Of a stretch of 64,000 nt of DNA, positions 17,185 to 25,561 are shown one piece after another. This DNA comes from Streptomyces toyocaensis. GTDB taxonomy: Bacteria > Actinomycetota > Actinomycetes > Streptomycetales > Streptomycetaceae. A program made the position numbers and the translations under genes. The notes beneath the pieces are model-generated. The model did not search any database, was not told where the DNA came from, and saw only the letters and a program-made list of their open reading frames with translations. Position 1 is the stretch's first letter; every line of letters starts with the position of its first letter. The stretch is from the NCBI RefSeq assembly GCF_000725125.1, contig NZ_JFCB01000026.1, positions 1 through 64,000 on the forward strand, given 5' to 3'.

Positions 17185-17491
17185 GGCCCGCGGACATGGA
17201 TACCGGGCGAACGGCGGACGGACAGTGCCGGACGGGTGGCCGGTGGAGGTGGCCGGTGGGCACCGGGCCGGCGGACGATGACGGAGTGGTGCGCCGACGG
17301 CCGCCCCCGCGGTGCGCACCGGTGGGTCGTGGCGGCGGGCCGGCGGACGGTCGGGAGGATGCGGGGACGGGGTGCTTCACGAGCGGCTCGCGAGGGCGCC
17401 GGCGGCCGGGACGCCGGGAGCCGTGGGCGCTGTCCGGCTGGCGGACCTCGGAGGCGGGGGGCACTGCGTGCCGGATACGGTGGGAGACACC

Positions 17492-18700
17492 ATGAGCGCA
17501 TCGCAGACCCCCGACGTTCCCACTCTCCTTGTCAAGATCTTCGGCAAGGACAGGCCGGGCATCACGGCCGGCCTCTTCGACACCCTCGCCGCCTACTCCG
17601 TCGACGTGGTCGACATCGAGCAGGTCGTCACTCGCGGCCGCATCGTGCTGTGCGCGCTCGTGAGCGAGCCGCCCGAGGGGCTGGAGGGGGACCTGCGGGC
17701 GACCGTCCACAGCTGGGCGGAGTCGATGAAGATGCAGGCGGAGATCATCTCGGGCAAGGGCGACAACCGTCCGCGCGGACTCGGCCGTTCCCTGGTGACC
17801 GTGCTGGGCCATCCGCTCACCTCGGAGGCGACGGCGGCGATAGCCGCCCGGATCACCAAGGCCGGCGGCAACATCGACCGCATCTTCCGGCTCGCCAAGT
17901 ACCCGGTGACGGCCGTGGAGTTCGCGGTGTCCGGCGTGGAGACGGAGCCGCTGCGGACCGCGCTGGTGACCGACGCGGCGCGCCTGGGCGTCGACATCGC
18001 CGTGGTCGGGGCGGGGCTGTACCGGCGGGCGCAGCGCCTGGTCGTCATGGACGTGGACTCCACGCTGATCCAGGACGAGGTCATCGAGCTCTTCGCCGCG
18101 CACGCCGGCTGCGAGGACAAGGTCGCCGAGGTGACGGCGGCCGCGATGCGCGGGGAGCTGGACTTCGAGCAGTCGTTGCACGCGCGCGTGGCGCTGCTCG
18201 AAGGGCTGGACGCCTCCGTGGTGGACAAGGTGCGCAGCGAGGTACGGCTGACGCCGGGCGCGCGCACCCTGATCCGTACGCTGAAGCGCCTCGGCTATCA
18301 GGTGGGTGTGGTCTCGGGCGGTTTCACCCAGGTCACCGATGATCTGAAGGAGCGGCTGGGGCTGGACTTCGCCCAGGCGAACACCCTGGAGATCGTCGAC
18401 GGCAGGCTGACCGGCCGGGTGACGGGCGAGATAGTGGACCGGGCGGGCAAGGCCCGGCTGCTGCGCCGGTTCGCGGCCGAGGCGGGGGTGCCGCTGTCGC
18501 AGACGGTGGCGATCGGTGACGGTGCGAACGACCTGGACATGCTGAACGCGGCGGGACTCGGTGTCGCCTTCAACGCCAAGCCGGTGGTGCGCGAGGCCGC
18601 GCACACGGCGGTGAACTTCCCCTTCCTGGACACCGTCCTCTATCTGCTGGGTGTCACGCGCGAGGAGGTCGAGGCGGCCGACACGCTCGCCGTCGACTGA
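17492..18700 (+). CDS. serB: Phosphoserine phosphatase SerB with ACT-type regulatory domains
   Basis: Last step of serine synthesis: hydrolysis of O-phospho-L-serine. The 402-residue protein has two N-terminal ACT-like domains (about 10-90, starting TLLVKIFGKDRPGITAGLFD, and about 100-175), then a HAD phosphatase domain: motif I VMDVDSTLIQDE with nucleophile Asp, motif II VVSGGFT, motif III Lys in AGKARLL and motif IV GDGANDLDML. ACT domains in this family bind serine for feedback control. The ATG at 17492 is preceded by GGGAGACACC. It appears to be monocistronic, ending before a GC hairpin. Confidence 0.96.
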   Translation: MSASQTPDVPTLLVKIFGKDRPGITAGLFDTLAAYSVDVVDIEQVVTRGRIVLCALVSEPPEGLEGDLRATVHSWAESMKMQAEIISGKGDNRPRGLGRSLVTVLGHPLTSEATAAIAARITKAGGNIDRIFRLAKYPVTAVEFAVSGVETEPLRTALVTDAARLGVDIAVVGAGLYRRAQRLVVMDVDSTLIQDEVIELFAAHAGCEDKVAEVTAAAMRGELDFEQSLHARVALLEGLDASVVDKVRSEVRLTPGARTLIRTLKRLGYQVGVVSGGFTQVTDDLKERLGLDFAQANTLEIVDGRLTGRVTGEIVDRAGKARLLRRFAAEAGVPLSQTVAIGDGANDLDMLNAAGLGVAFNAKPVVREAAHTAVNFPFLDTVLYLLGVTREEVEAADTLAVD

Positions 18701-18735
18701 GCCGCGGGACCGGTTCCGGTCAGGGGGCGTGCGCG

Positions 18736-18769
18736 GGCCCGGCACCGGCGTACGCCGGGGTGCCGGGCC
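18736..18769. terminator. Hairpin between serB and the phosphatase gene
   Basis: GGCCCGGCACC (18736-18746) and GGTGCCGGGCC (18759-18769) form a perfect 11-base stem between convergent genes, extended inside by CGGCG/CGCCG. A second GC palindrome (CCGGCCGGGTGG and CCACCCGGCCGG) follows at about 18774-18799. Both suit bidirectional termination. Confidence 0.75.
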
Positions 18770-18809
18770 TCCGCCGGCCGGGTGGGCCACCCGGCCGGGG
18801 CGCCCGGTG

Positions 18810-19328
18810 TCACTCGGACGGTGCCCAGTAGTCGGCCAGGGTGGCGACGCCGGGCTCGAGCGACTTCCAGGAGCCGGTGAAGGTCAGCACGGCGAACGCG
18901 GCGGCCGGGTAGCCGCGGCGGCTCATGCGCTCACGGGCATCGCCCTCGGCCGCGCCGGCCAAGATGTCGGCGAGTCCCTGGATGCCGGGGTTGTGGCCGA
19001 CCAGGAGGACGTTCTGCGCGTCGTCGGGGGTCTCGTTGAGCAGGGCGATCAGGTCGCCGGGCGAGGCCTCGTAGATCCGCTCCTCGTAGACGGTCCTCGG
19101 TCGCCGCGGGAACTCGTGGACCGCGAGCTTCCAGGTCTCGCGGGTCCGGACCGAGGTGGAGCACAGGGCCAGGTCGAAGGCGATTCCGGTATCGGCGAGC
19201 TTGCGCCCGGCCACCGCGGCGTCCGTACGGCCCCGCTCGGCGAGCGGGCGCTCATGGTCGGACACCGGGGGCCAGTCGGCTTTCGCATGCCGGAAAAGGA
19301 CAATCCTGCGGGGTTCTGCGACGCTCAT
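18810..19328 (-). CDS. SixA-like histidine phosphatase
   Basis: A 172-residue member of the histidine phosphatase (phosphoglycerate-mutase-like) superfamily. The catalytic motif RHAKADW at residues 13-19 has the RHAK form seen in SixA, which dephosphorylates phosphohistidine in HPt proteins; the second histidine is in LLVGHNPGIQGL. No signal peptide is visible. The in vivo substrate in Streptomyces is unknown; no HPt protein is nearby. The start at 19328 is an ATG (MSVAEPRRIVLFRHA). Confidence 0.9.
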   Translation of the reverse strand: MSVAEPRRIVLFRHAKADWPPVSDHERPLAERGRTDAAVAGRKLADTGIAFDLALCSTSVRTRETWKLAVHEFPRRPRTVYEERIYEASPGDLIALLNETPDDAQNVLLVGHNPGIQGLADILAGAAEGDARERMSRRGYPAAAFAVLTFTGSWKSLEPGVATLADYWAPSE

Positions 19329-19391
19329 GCACCCCAGCTTCGCATGAAACAGGCCACGGGGCGCAGGGAGTTGACCGGCGGTTCCGGGGTC

Positions 19392-19598
19392 TCAGCGGCC
19401 CATGAGCTGCTGCGCGCGCTCGACGAGGTGGGCGATCCCGGGCTCTCCGGCCGCCGCGTGGGCGTCGGAGGGGTTGAGGACGAGGGTCAGCAGGGCCACG
19501 AAGGCAAGCGTGGGAAGAGCCACGGCCCACCACGGCAGCCGGGTGTCGGCGCCGCCCCGGGGGGCCGGACGGGGCCGGGTGTGCGTGTGCGCCGGCAT
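19392..19598 (-). CDS. Small single-span membrane protein
   Basis: A 68-residue protein with basic N-terminus, one hydrophobic helix (LPWWAVALPTLAFVALLTLVL) and a short C-terminal tail (EPGIAHLVERAQQLMGR). The ATG at 19598 is preceded by GCGGAGG, which supports it. I do not recognise a family. The helix followed by an AHAAAG stretch could instead be a signal peptide with cleavage, giving a secreted peptide of about 20 residues. It is followed by the SixA-like gene on the same strand. Confidence 0.6.
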   Translation of the reverse strand: MPAHTHTRPRPAPRGGADTRLPWWAVALPTLAFVALLTLVLNPSDAHAAAGEPGIAHLVERAQQLMGR

Positions 19599-19774
19599 GG
19601 GGGCCTCCGCTCTTCGTGGGGTCCGTGGTCCGCCCGTCGCGGCCACATCTCGAAGGTACGGACCGGCCGGGCCTCAACCCATCCGGTGATCCACCCACTT
19701 GACCCTGAGCCTGGCCCCCTAGGGGATGGGGGTGCCAGCACCACCATGGGCGCGGGGCGGGGCGGCGGAGGCCG

Positions 19775-19891
19775 TCACGGCGCGAGGATGGTGGCGATCA
19801 CGCCGATGACGATGAAGATGGCGAAGAACGCGCCGAAGACGAGCAGCATCTTCTTCTGGCCGTTCTGCGGGTTCGGGTCGAGGACTGGCAT
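19775..19891 (-). CDS. 38-residue transporter-associated membrane peptide (SGM_5486 family)
   Basis: Translating the minus strand from the ATG at 19891 gives a 38-residue protein: a hydrophilic start MPVLDPNPQNGQKKM, then one hydrophobic helix ending IGVIATILAP. I recognise it as the small SGM_5486-type peptide that accompanies a CynX/NimT-like MFS transporter in Streptomyces, and that transporter lies upstream on the same strand (20070-21389). It is easy to miss because of its size. A direct role with the transporter is inferred from conserved neighbourhood. Confidence 0.82.
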   Translation of the reverse strand: MPVLDPNPQNGQKKMLLVFGAFFAIFIVIGVIATILAP

Positions 19892-19984
19892 ACGGCAAGT
19901 TTCGCACCTGTCGCGCCTGCGGCGGGCCTCGGGGGGGACCCGGGAGGCGGTGGGGCGGCCGTTCCTCGCCCCCTCCGCCCCTTC

Positions 19985-20055
19985 CCTTCCCGTCCCTGGG
20001 GGCTCTGCCCCCGGACCCCCGTTCGCGCAGTTCCCCGCGCCCCTGGGGGGGCAGG
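19985..20055. repeat. Dispersed Streptomyces extragenic repeat
   Basis: The stretch contains GGGGGCTCTGCCCCCGGACC-like palindromic sequence followed by GCGCAGTTCCCCGCGCCCCTGG, a version of the element at 3252-3289. It lies between the MFS stop and the downstream 38-residue peptide gene. This element is scattered through Streptomyces genomes; here it may attenuate read-through between the two genes. Confidence 0.65.
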
Positions 20056-20069
20056 GGTGACCGGGGTGG

Positions 20070-21389
20070 TCACCGGGCTGTTGCCTCGTCCTCCACCGTG
20101 CGGTCGCGGCCGGCCAGGACGCCCACGGCCATCTGCGGGATCATCAGGCCGGCCATCAGGGCGATCGGCAGCCCCCAGCCGCCGCTGTGCTGGTAGAGGA
20201 CGCCCACCAGGAGCGGTCCGGGGATGGAGATCAGGTAGCCGGTGCTCTGCGCGAAGGCCGACAGCTGGGCCACGCCCGCGCTGGTCCTGGCCCGCATGCC
20301 GACCATGGTGAGCGCCAGGGGGAAGGCGCAGTTGGCGACGCCCAGCAGCACGGCCCACGCCCAGGCGCCGGCGGCCGGTGCGAGGTACAGACCCGCGTAT
20401 CCGACGAGGCCGCTGACACCCAGCGCGAGCACGATGGGGCCCTGGTGGGGCAGCCGGGTGGCGAGGCGGGGTATGACGAAGGCGAGCGGTACGCCCATCA
20501 CCATGGTGACGGCGAGGAGCAGCCCGGCCGTGCCCGCGGGGACACCCGCGTCCCGGAAGATCTGCGCCATCCACCCCATGGTGATGTAGGCGGCGGTCGC
20601 CTGGAGGCCGAAGAAGACGGCCAGCGCCCACGCGGTACGGCTGCGGGTGATGCGCAGCGGGGGCTTCCCGGGCCCGGCCGGGGCCCGTACGGACCCGTCC
20701 CCGTCCCGCGCGGCCGCGCTCTCGGCCGGCGCCCCCCGCCGCTCCCGTACGAAGGGGATCCACGGCAGGACGGCGGCGGCCGCCAGGGCCGCCCACAGGG
20801 CCAGGCCGGACTGCCAGTTCCCGCCCAGCGCGTCGGTCAGCGGCACGGTGACCGCCGCCGCCGTGGCGGTGCCCATGGCGAGGGCCATGGAGTACAGGCC
20901 GGTCATGGAACCGACCCGGTCGGGGAACCAGCGCTTGACGATGACCGGCATCAGGACGTTGCTGACGGCGATGCCCATCAGGGCGAGGGCGGTGGTGGCC
21001 AGGAAGGCCGCCGTGCCGCCGGCGTAGGGGCGTATCAGCAGGCCCGTGCCGATGGCGACCATGCCGGCGCACACCACGGCCCCGGCCCCGAAGCGCCGGG
21101 CCAGGCGGGGGGCGGTGACACCGAAGACGGCGAAGCACAGCGGGGGTACGGAGGTGAGCAGTCCTGCGACGCTCCCGCTCATGCCGAGTCCGTCGCGGAC
21201 CTCCTCGAGCAGGGCGCCCAGGCTGGTGATGGCGGGGCGGAGGTTCAGTGCGGCCAGCACGATGCCGACGACGAGCAGCCGCGTCCGCCAGGCGGACGCG
21301 GTGTAACCGCCGGTGGCGTTCCGGTGTCCGGGCGCGGCCGGCGTGCGGGCGGTCGTGGACGTGAGCGTCCGGGTTTCCTCGCGAGCCAT
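20070..21389 (-). CDS. CynX/NimT-family MFS transporter
   Basis: A 439-residue major facilitator with twelve predicted helices (for example LLVVGIVLAALNLRPAITSL at the start and PIALMAGLMIPQMAVGVLAG at the end). The N-terminal NLRPAITSLG motif is characteristic of the cyanate/nitroimidazole-type branch. Substrate cannot be assigned. Start: ATG codons at 21389, 21398 and 21401 compete; 21389 (MAREETRTL) is chosen. It is divergent from a GntR regulator, and a perfect palindrome lies 15 bases upstream, so repression by that regulator is likely. Confidence 0.87.
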   Translation of the reverse strand: MAREETRTLTSTTARTPAAPGHRNATGGYTASAWRTRLLVVGIVLAALNLRPAITSLGALLEEVRDGLGMSGSVAGLLTSVPPLCFAVFGVTAPRLARRFGAGAVVCAGMVAIGTGLLIRPYAGGTAAFLATTALALMGIAVSNVLMPVIVKRWFPDRVGSMTGLYSMALAMGTATAAAVTVPLTDALGGNWQSGLALWAALAAAAVLPWIPFVRERRGAPAESAAARDGDGSVRAPAGPGKPPLRITRSRTAWALAVFFGLQATAAYITMGWMAQIFRDAGVPAGTAGLLLAVTMVMGVPLAFVIPRLATRLPHQGPIVLALGVSGLVGYAGLYLAPAAGAWAWAVLLGVANCAFPLALTMVGMRARTSAGVAQLSAFAQSTGYLISIPGPLLVGVLYQHSGGWGLPIALMAGLMIPQMAVGVLAGRDRTVEDEATAR

Positions 21390-21403
21390 GAAACCCATCA
21401 TAG

Positions 21404-21418
21404 AATCATAGGATGATT
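21404..21418. promoter_or_regulatory. Candidate GntR operator
   Basis: AATCAT-AGG-ATGATT is a perfect 6-3-6 inverted repeat in the intergenic region between the divergent MFS and GntR genes. In this GC-rich genome an AT-rich palindrome at this place stands out. It overlaps possible -10 hexamers on both strands (TATGAT on minus, TAGGAT/TAGAAT on plus), so binding would shut both promoters. Confidence 0.7.
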
Positions 21419-21471
21419 GGTTGTCCATGCCGAGGACGCCGTGCGGCGCCCCTGTCGTGCGAAGGTGTGTC

Positions 21472-22164
21472 ATGCCTCTGAGTCATCCGCGCCGCTCGGC
21501 GCTCTCCGAGCAGGTCATCGCCGCCCTGCGGGCGCAGATCACCTCGGGCGAGTGGCCGGTCGGCGCGCGCATCCCCACCGAGCCCGAGCTGGTCGAGCAG
21601 CTCGGGGTGGCCCGCAACACGGTCCGTGAGGCCGTCCGCGCGCTGGCGCACAACGGGCTGCTGGACATCCGCCAGGGTTCGGGCACGTACGTGGTCGCCA
21701 CGAGCGAGCTGGCCGGCGTGATGCACCGCCGCTTCGCCGGCGCCGACCCCCGGCACGTCGCCGAGCTGCGTGCGGCCCTGGAGTCGGCCGCGGCGCGGCT
21801 GGCCGCCGAGCGCCGTACGGACAAGGACCTCAAGCAGCTGGACGCGCTGCTGCTGCGCCGGGAGGATGCCTGGGAGTCGGGCGAGGCGGAGGCGTTCGTG
21901 GCAGCGGACGCGACGTTCCACCTGGCCGTGGTCGCCGCCTCGCACAACGACGTGATGACCGCGCTGTACGCGGATCTGAGCGAGGTGCTGCGGGACTGGC
22001 TGCGCGACGACGTGGGCGGGGACATGTCCCCCGAGACGCACATGGACCACGGGCGGCTGGTGGACGCGATCCGCGCGGGTGACACGGCGACGGCGGCCGA
22101 GGAGGCCGCCGCCTACCCGTTCGCCTGCCGTCCGGGGCGGTTCGGTCCGCCCTCCGGTGGCTGA
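21472..22164 (+). CDS. FadR-type GntR transcriptional regulator
   Basis: A 230-residue repressor: winged HTH at about 8-75 (LSEQVIAALRAQITSGEWPVGARIP, ELVEQLGVARNTVREAVRAL, DIRQGSGTYVV) followed by an all-helical FCD effector domain whose His/Asp residues (TFHLAVVAASHND, HGRLVDAI) can bind a metal-held ligand. The ATG at 21472 has GAAGGTG upstream; an in-frame start at 21421 would add residues without similarity. It is divergent from the MFS transporter and probably controls it together with itself through the palindrome at 21404-21418. Confidence 0.92.
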   Translation: MPLSHPRRSALSEQVIAALRAQITSGEWPVGARIPTEPELVEQLGVARNTVREAVRALAHNGLLDIRQGSGTYVVATSELAGVMHRRFAGADPRHVAELRAALESAAARLAAERRTDKDLKQLDALLLRREDAWESGEAEAFVAADATFHLAVVAASHNDVMTALYADLSEVLRDWLRDDVGGDMSPETHMDHGRLVDAIRAGDTATAAEEAAAYPFACRPGRFGPPSGG

Positions 22165-22223
22165 CCCGCGCATGGGCCGACGTCACTCCGGCGGCGTCCG
22201 GCCGGCTTCACGGGCGTGCCGAA

Positions 22224-22251
22224 GGGCCCGCGCCTCCTGGGACGCGGGCCC
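22224..22251. terminator. Terminator between gntR and fabI
   Basis: GGGCCCGCG (22224-22232) and CGCGGGCCC (22243-22251) form a perfect nine-base stem with a ten-base loop between two convergent genes; bidirectional termination is likely. Confidence 0.8.
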
Positions 22252-22266
22252 TCGTGAGGCGTCCGG

Positions 22267-23034
22267 TCAGGCGCCGATGGCGTGCAGGCCGCCGTCCACG
22301 TGGACGATCTCGCCCGTGGTCTTCGGAAACCAGTCGCTCAGCAGGGCGACGACACCCCGGCCGGCCGGCTCGGGGTCCTTGAGGTCCCACTCCAGGGGCG
22401 CGCGGCTGTCCCACACGGAGGCCAGCTCGCTGAAGCCCGGGATGGACTTGGCGGCCATCGAGCCGATCGGGCCCGCGGAGATGAGGTTGCAGCGGATGTT
22501 CTGCTTGCCCAGGTCACGGGCCATGTAACGGCTGGTGGCCTCCAGGGCGGCCTTGGCCGGGCCCATCCAGTCGTACTGCGGCCAGGCGTACTGCGCGTCG
22601 AACGTGAGGCCGACGACCGAGCCGCCGTTCTGCATGAGCGGCAGGCAGGCCATGGTCAGCGACTTCAGGGAGAACGCCGAGACGTGCATGGCCGTGGCGA
22701 CCGACTCGAACGGTGTGTTGAGGAAGTTGCCGCCGAGCGCGTCCTGCGGCGCGAAGCCGATGGAGTGCACCACGCCGTCGAGGCCGCCGAGCTCCTCGCC
22801 GACCACGTCGGCCAGGCGGCCCAGGTGCTCCGCGTTGGTGACGTCGAGCTCGATGACCTTGGCGGGCTTGGGGAGCTTCCGGGCGATGCGCTCGGTCAGG
22901 GTGGGCCGCGGGAACGCGGTCAGGATGATCTCGGCGCCCTGCTCCTGGGCCAGCTTGGCCGTGTGGAAGGCGATGGAGGACTCCATCAGCACACCGGTGA
23001 TCAGGACGCGCTTGCCCTCGAGAATTCCGCTCAT
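22267..23034 (-). CDS. fabI: Enoyl-ACP reductase FabI (InhA-like)
   Basis: NADH-dependent reduction of trans-2-enoyl-ACP in type II fatty-acid synthesis. The 255-residue protein has the FabI/InhA features: GVLMESSIAFHTAKLAQEQGA at the nucleotide site, LDVTNAEH, HSIGFAPQ, and the Y-x6-K catalytic spacing in YDWMGPAKAALEA. The chain ends with the usual VDGGLHAIGA. It starts six bases after the fabG stop on the same strand, so the two are co-transcribed, probably coupled. It is the expected target of InhA/FabI-type inhibitors. Confidence 0.97.
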   Translation of the reverse strand: MSGILEGKRVLITGVLMESSIAFHTAKLAQEQGAEIILTAFPRPTLTERIARKLPKPAKVIELDVTNAEHLGRLADVVGEELGGLDGVVHSIGFAPQDALGGNFLNTPFESVATAMHVSAFSLKSLTMACLPLMQNGGSVVGLTFDAQYAWPQYDWMGPAKAALEATSRYMARDLGKQNIRCNLISAGPIGSMAAKSIPGFSELASVWDSRAPLEWDLKDPEPAGRGVVALLSDWFPKTTGEIVHVDGGLHAIGA

Positions 23035-23040
23035 GGTGTT

Positions 23041-23745
23041 TCAGTGACCCATTCCCAGTCCGCCGTCAACGGGGATGACGGCTCCAGTGATGTACGAGGC
23101 GTCGTCCGAGGCGAGGAACCGCACGGCCGCCGCCACCTCCTCCGGCTGCGCGTACCGGCCCAGCGGAACCTGCGACACGATGTTCGACCGCTGGTCGTCG
23201 GTGAGCGCCTTGGTCATGTCGGTGTCGACGAAGCCGGGCGCGACGACGTTGAAGGTGATGTTGCGCGAGCCCAGCTCACGGGCGAGGGAGCGCGCGAAGC
23301 CGACCAGGCCGGCCTTGGAGGCGGCGTAGTTGGCCTGCCCCGCGGAGCCGAGCAGCCCGACGACCGACGAGATCAGCACGACGCGGCCCTTCTTGGCGCG
23401 CAGCATGCCGCGGTTGGCGCGCTTGACGACCCGGAAGGTGCCGGTGAGGTTGGTGTCGACGACCGAGGTGAAGTCCTCCTCGGACATGCGCATCAGGAGC
23501 TGGTCCTTGGTGACGCCGGCGTTGGCCACGAGCACCTCGACGGTGCCGTGGGCCTCCTCGATCTCCTTGTAGGCCTGCTCCACCTGTTCGGGGTCGGTGA
23601 TGTCGCACCGGACGGCGAGGAACCCCTCCGGCGGCTCCCCCGAGCGGTACGTGACGGCGACCTTGTCGCCGGCGTCGGCGAACGCGCGGGCGATGGCGAG
23701 GCCGATGCCCCGGTTGCCTCCGGTGACGAGAACCGAGCGGCTCAA
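23041..23745 (-). CDS. fabG: 3-oxoacyl-ACP reductase FabG
   Basis: NADPH-dependent reduction of 3-oxoacyl-ACP. The 234-residue SDR has TGGNRGIG, NAGVTKDQLLMRM, catalytic Ser in ISSVVGLLGS and YAASK, and the C-terminal GLGMGH typical of FabG. The start codon at 23745 is TTG (codons TTG AGC CGC), supported by AAAGGGTGA seven bases upstream and by family length. It heads the fabG-fabI operon. The 292 bases upstream are shared with divergent tldD and must hold both promoters; I see no clear operator in them. Confidence 0.96.
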   Translation of the reverse strand: MSRSVLVTGGNRGIGLAIARAFADAGDKVAVTYRSGEPPEGFLAVRCDITDPEQVEQAYKEIEEAHGTVEVLVANAGVTKDQLLMRMSEEDFTSVVDTNLTGTFRVVKRANRGMLRAKKGRVVLISSVVGLLGSAGQANYAASKAGLVGFARSLARELGSRNITFNVVAPGFVDTDMTKALTDDQRSNIVSQVPLGRYAQPEEVAAAVRFLASDDASYITGAVIPVDGGLGMGH

Positions 23746-24037
23746 CGGATCACCCTTTCGATAGCGGTCTGGTCCACCCGCCCGGGCACCCTCACGACAG
23801 GCGGCTTCCCCGAAAACCTATCGGTCCGGGTGCGCCGCGGGACATTGGGGCACCGACAGTGGCCGACGGGCGTCGCTGTCGGGTCCCTACAGAAAGCGCC
23901 GGGCGCCCGGCGGAAACATGTGGTCCGGCACCGGCCGACGCGACATGATGCGCAGCGACCGCCTCGCGGATCCCGAGAACCGGACACTCCAACCGAACGT
24001 TGTACCGAACATCGAAAGCCGACAGGAAGAGACGTAG

Positions 24038-25561
24038 GTGCCTCATAGCATTGACGAAGCCTTCACCGCCCTGCCCCTGCGCCCCCTCGCCGACGCCGCG
24101 CTCGCGCGGGCGCGGGCGCTCGGGGCGGAGCACGCGGACTTCCGCCTGGAGCGGGTGCGCAGCGCCTCCTGGCGGTTCCGGGACGCCAAGCCCGCCGGGT
24201 CGTCCGACACCACCGACCTCGGCTACGCGGTGCGCGTGGTGCACGGAGGGACCTGGGGGTTCGCGTCCGGGGTGGACCTGACCCTCGACGCCGCCGCCAG
24301 GGTCGCCTCGCAGGCGGTGGCGATGGCGAAGCTGTCCGCGCAGGTGATCCGGGCGGCGGGGTCGGACGAGAGGGTGGAGCTGGCCGACGAGCCGGTGCAC
24401 TCCGAGAAGACCTGGGTGTCCTCGTACGAGATCGATCCCTTCACCGTGCCCGCCGAGGAGAAGGCCGGGCTGCTGGCCGAGTGGAGCGCGCGGCTGCTTG
24501 CGGCGAACGGGGTGGACCACGTCGACGCCTCGCTGCTCACCGTGCACGAGAACAAGTTCTACGCCGACACCGCCGGGACCGTGACGACGCAGCAGCGGGT
24601 CCGGCTGCACCCGGCGTTCACGGCGGTGTCCGTGGACGACTCCAGCGGCGAGTTCGACTCCATGCGCACGATCGCGCCGCCCGTGGGCCGTGGCTGGGAG
24701 TACCTGCGGGGTACCGGCTGGGACTGGGACGGGGAGCTGGCGCGGATCCCCGAGCTGCTCGCCGAGAAGATGCGGGCGCCGAGCGTCGAGGCGGGGCTGT
24801 ACGACCTGGTGGTGGACCCGTCCAACCTGTGGCTGACCATCCACGAGTCCATCGGGCACGCCACCGAGCTGGACCGCGCCCTCGGCTACGAGGCGGCCTA
24901 CGCCGGCACCTCGTTCGCCACCTTCGACCTGCTCGGCAAGCTGAGGTACGGCTCCGAGCTGATGAACGTCACCGGTGACCGCACCGCCGAGCACGGGCTG
25001 GCCACCGTCGGCTACGACGACGAGGGCGTCGAGGCGCAGTCCTGGGACCTGGTGAAGGACGGCACGCTGGTCGGCTACCAGCTCGACCGGCGGATCGCGA
25101 GGCTGACCGGTTTCGAGCGGTCGAACGGGTGCGCGTTCGCGGACTCACCCGGCCATGTCCCGGTGCAGCGCATGGCCAACGTGTCGCTGCGGCCGGACCC
25201 GGCCGGGATGTCGACGGAGGACCTGATCGGGGGCGTCGACCGGGGCATCTACGTGGTCGGTGACCGGTCGTGGTCGATCGACATGCAGCGGTACAACTTC
25301 CAGTTCACCGGGCAGCGCTTCTACCGGATCGAGAACGGGCGGCTGGCGGGGCAGCTGCGCGACGTCGCGTACCAGGCCACGACGACCGACTTCTGGGGTT
25401 CCATGGCCGCCGTCGGCGGTCCGCAGACGTACGTCCTTGGCGGTGCCTTCAACTGCGGCAAGGCCCAGCCGGGGCAGGTCGCGGCGGTCTCGCACGGCTG
25501 CCCTTCCGCCCTCTTCAAGGGAGTCAACATCCTCAACACCACGCAGGAGGCCGGGCGATGA
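24038..25561 (+). CDS. tldD: Metalloprotease subunit TldD
   Basis: TldD and TldE form a heterodimeric zinc protease that degrades unfolded peptides and processes some RiPP precursors in other bacteria. This 507-residue subunit has the zinc motif HESIGHATELDR near residue 269, with the third ligand Cys in FNCGKAQPGQ, then SHGCPSALF and the conserved C-terminus [10 protein letters not shown]. The GTG at 24038 is supported by AGGAAGAGACG. Its stop overlaps an ATG (ATGA at 25558-25561), but that ATG opens a short repeat-encoded peptide, not tldE; see the repeat entry. Confidence 0.94.
   Translation: MPHSIDEAFTALPLRPLADAALARARALGAEHADFRLERVRSASWRFRDAKPAGSSDTTDLGYAVRVVHGGTWGFASGVDLTLDAAARVASQAVAMAKLSAQVIRAAGSDERVELADEPVHSEKTWVSSYEIDPFTVPAEEKAGLLAEWSARLLAANGVDHVDASLLTVHENKFYADTAGTVTTQQRVRLHPAFTAVSVDDSSGEFDSMRTIAPPVGRGWEYLRGTGWDWDGELARIPELLAEKMRAPSVEAGLYDLVVDPSNLWLTIHESIGHATELDRALGYEAAYAGTSFATFDLLGKLRYGSELMNVTGDRTAEHGLATVGYDDEGVEAQSWDLVKDGTLVGYQLDRRIARLTGFERSNGCAFADSPGHVPVQRMANVSLRPDPAGMSTEDLIGGVDRGIYVVGDRSWSIDMQRYNFQFTGQRFYRIENGRLAGQLRDVAYQATTTDFWGSMAAVGGPQTYVLGGAFNCGKAQPGQVAAVSHGCPSALFKGVNILNTTQEAGR

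Noticed and set aside
15200-18790. Very long minus-strand open frames opposite the streptophobe and serB genes
   Set aside because: GC-rich antisense frames; composition is Arg/Pro-rich, no domain is recognisable and the plus-strand genes are firm.
21421-22164. Longer GntR protein starting at 21421
   Set aside because: Extra N-terminal residues have no family similarity and would overlap the operator region; ATG at 21472 has a ribosome site.
22267-23745. Part of a polyketide or fatty-acid-derived secondary metabolite cluster
   Set aside because: fabG-fabI are primary metabolism genes here, with no KS, ACP or AT genes nearby.
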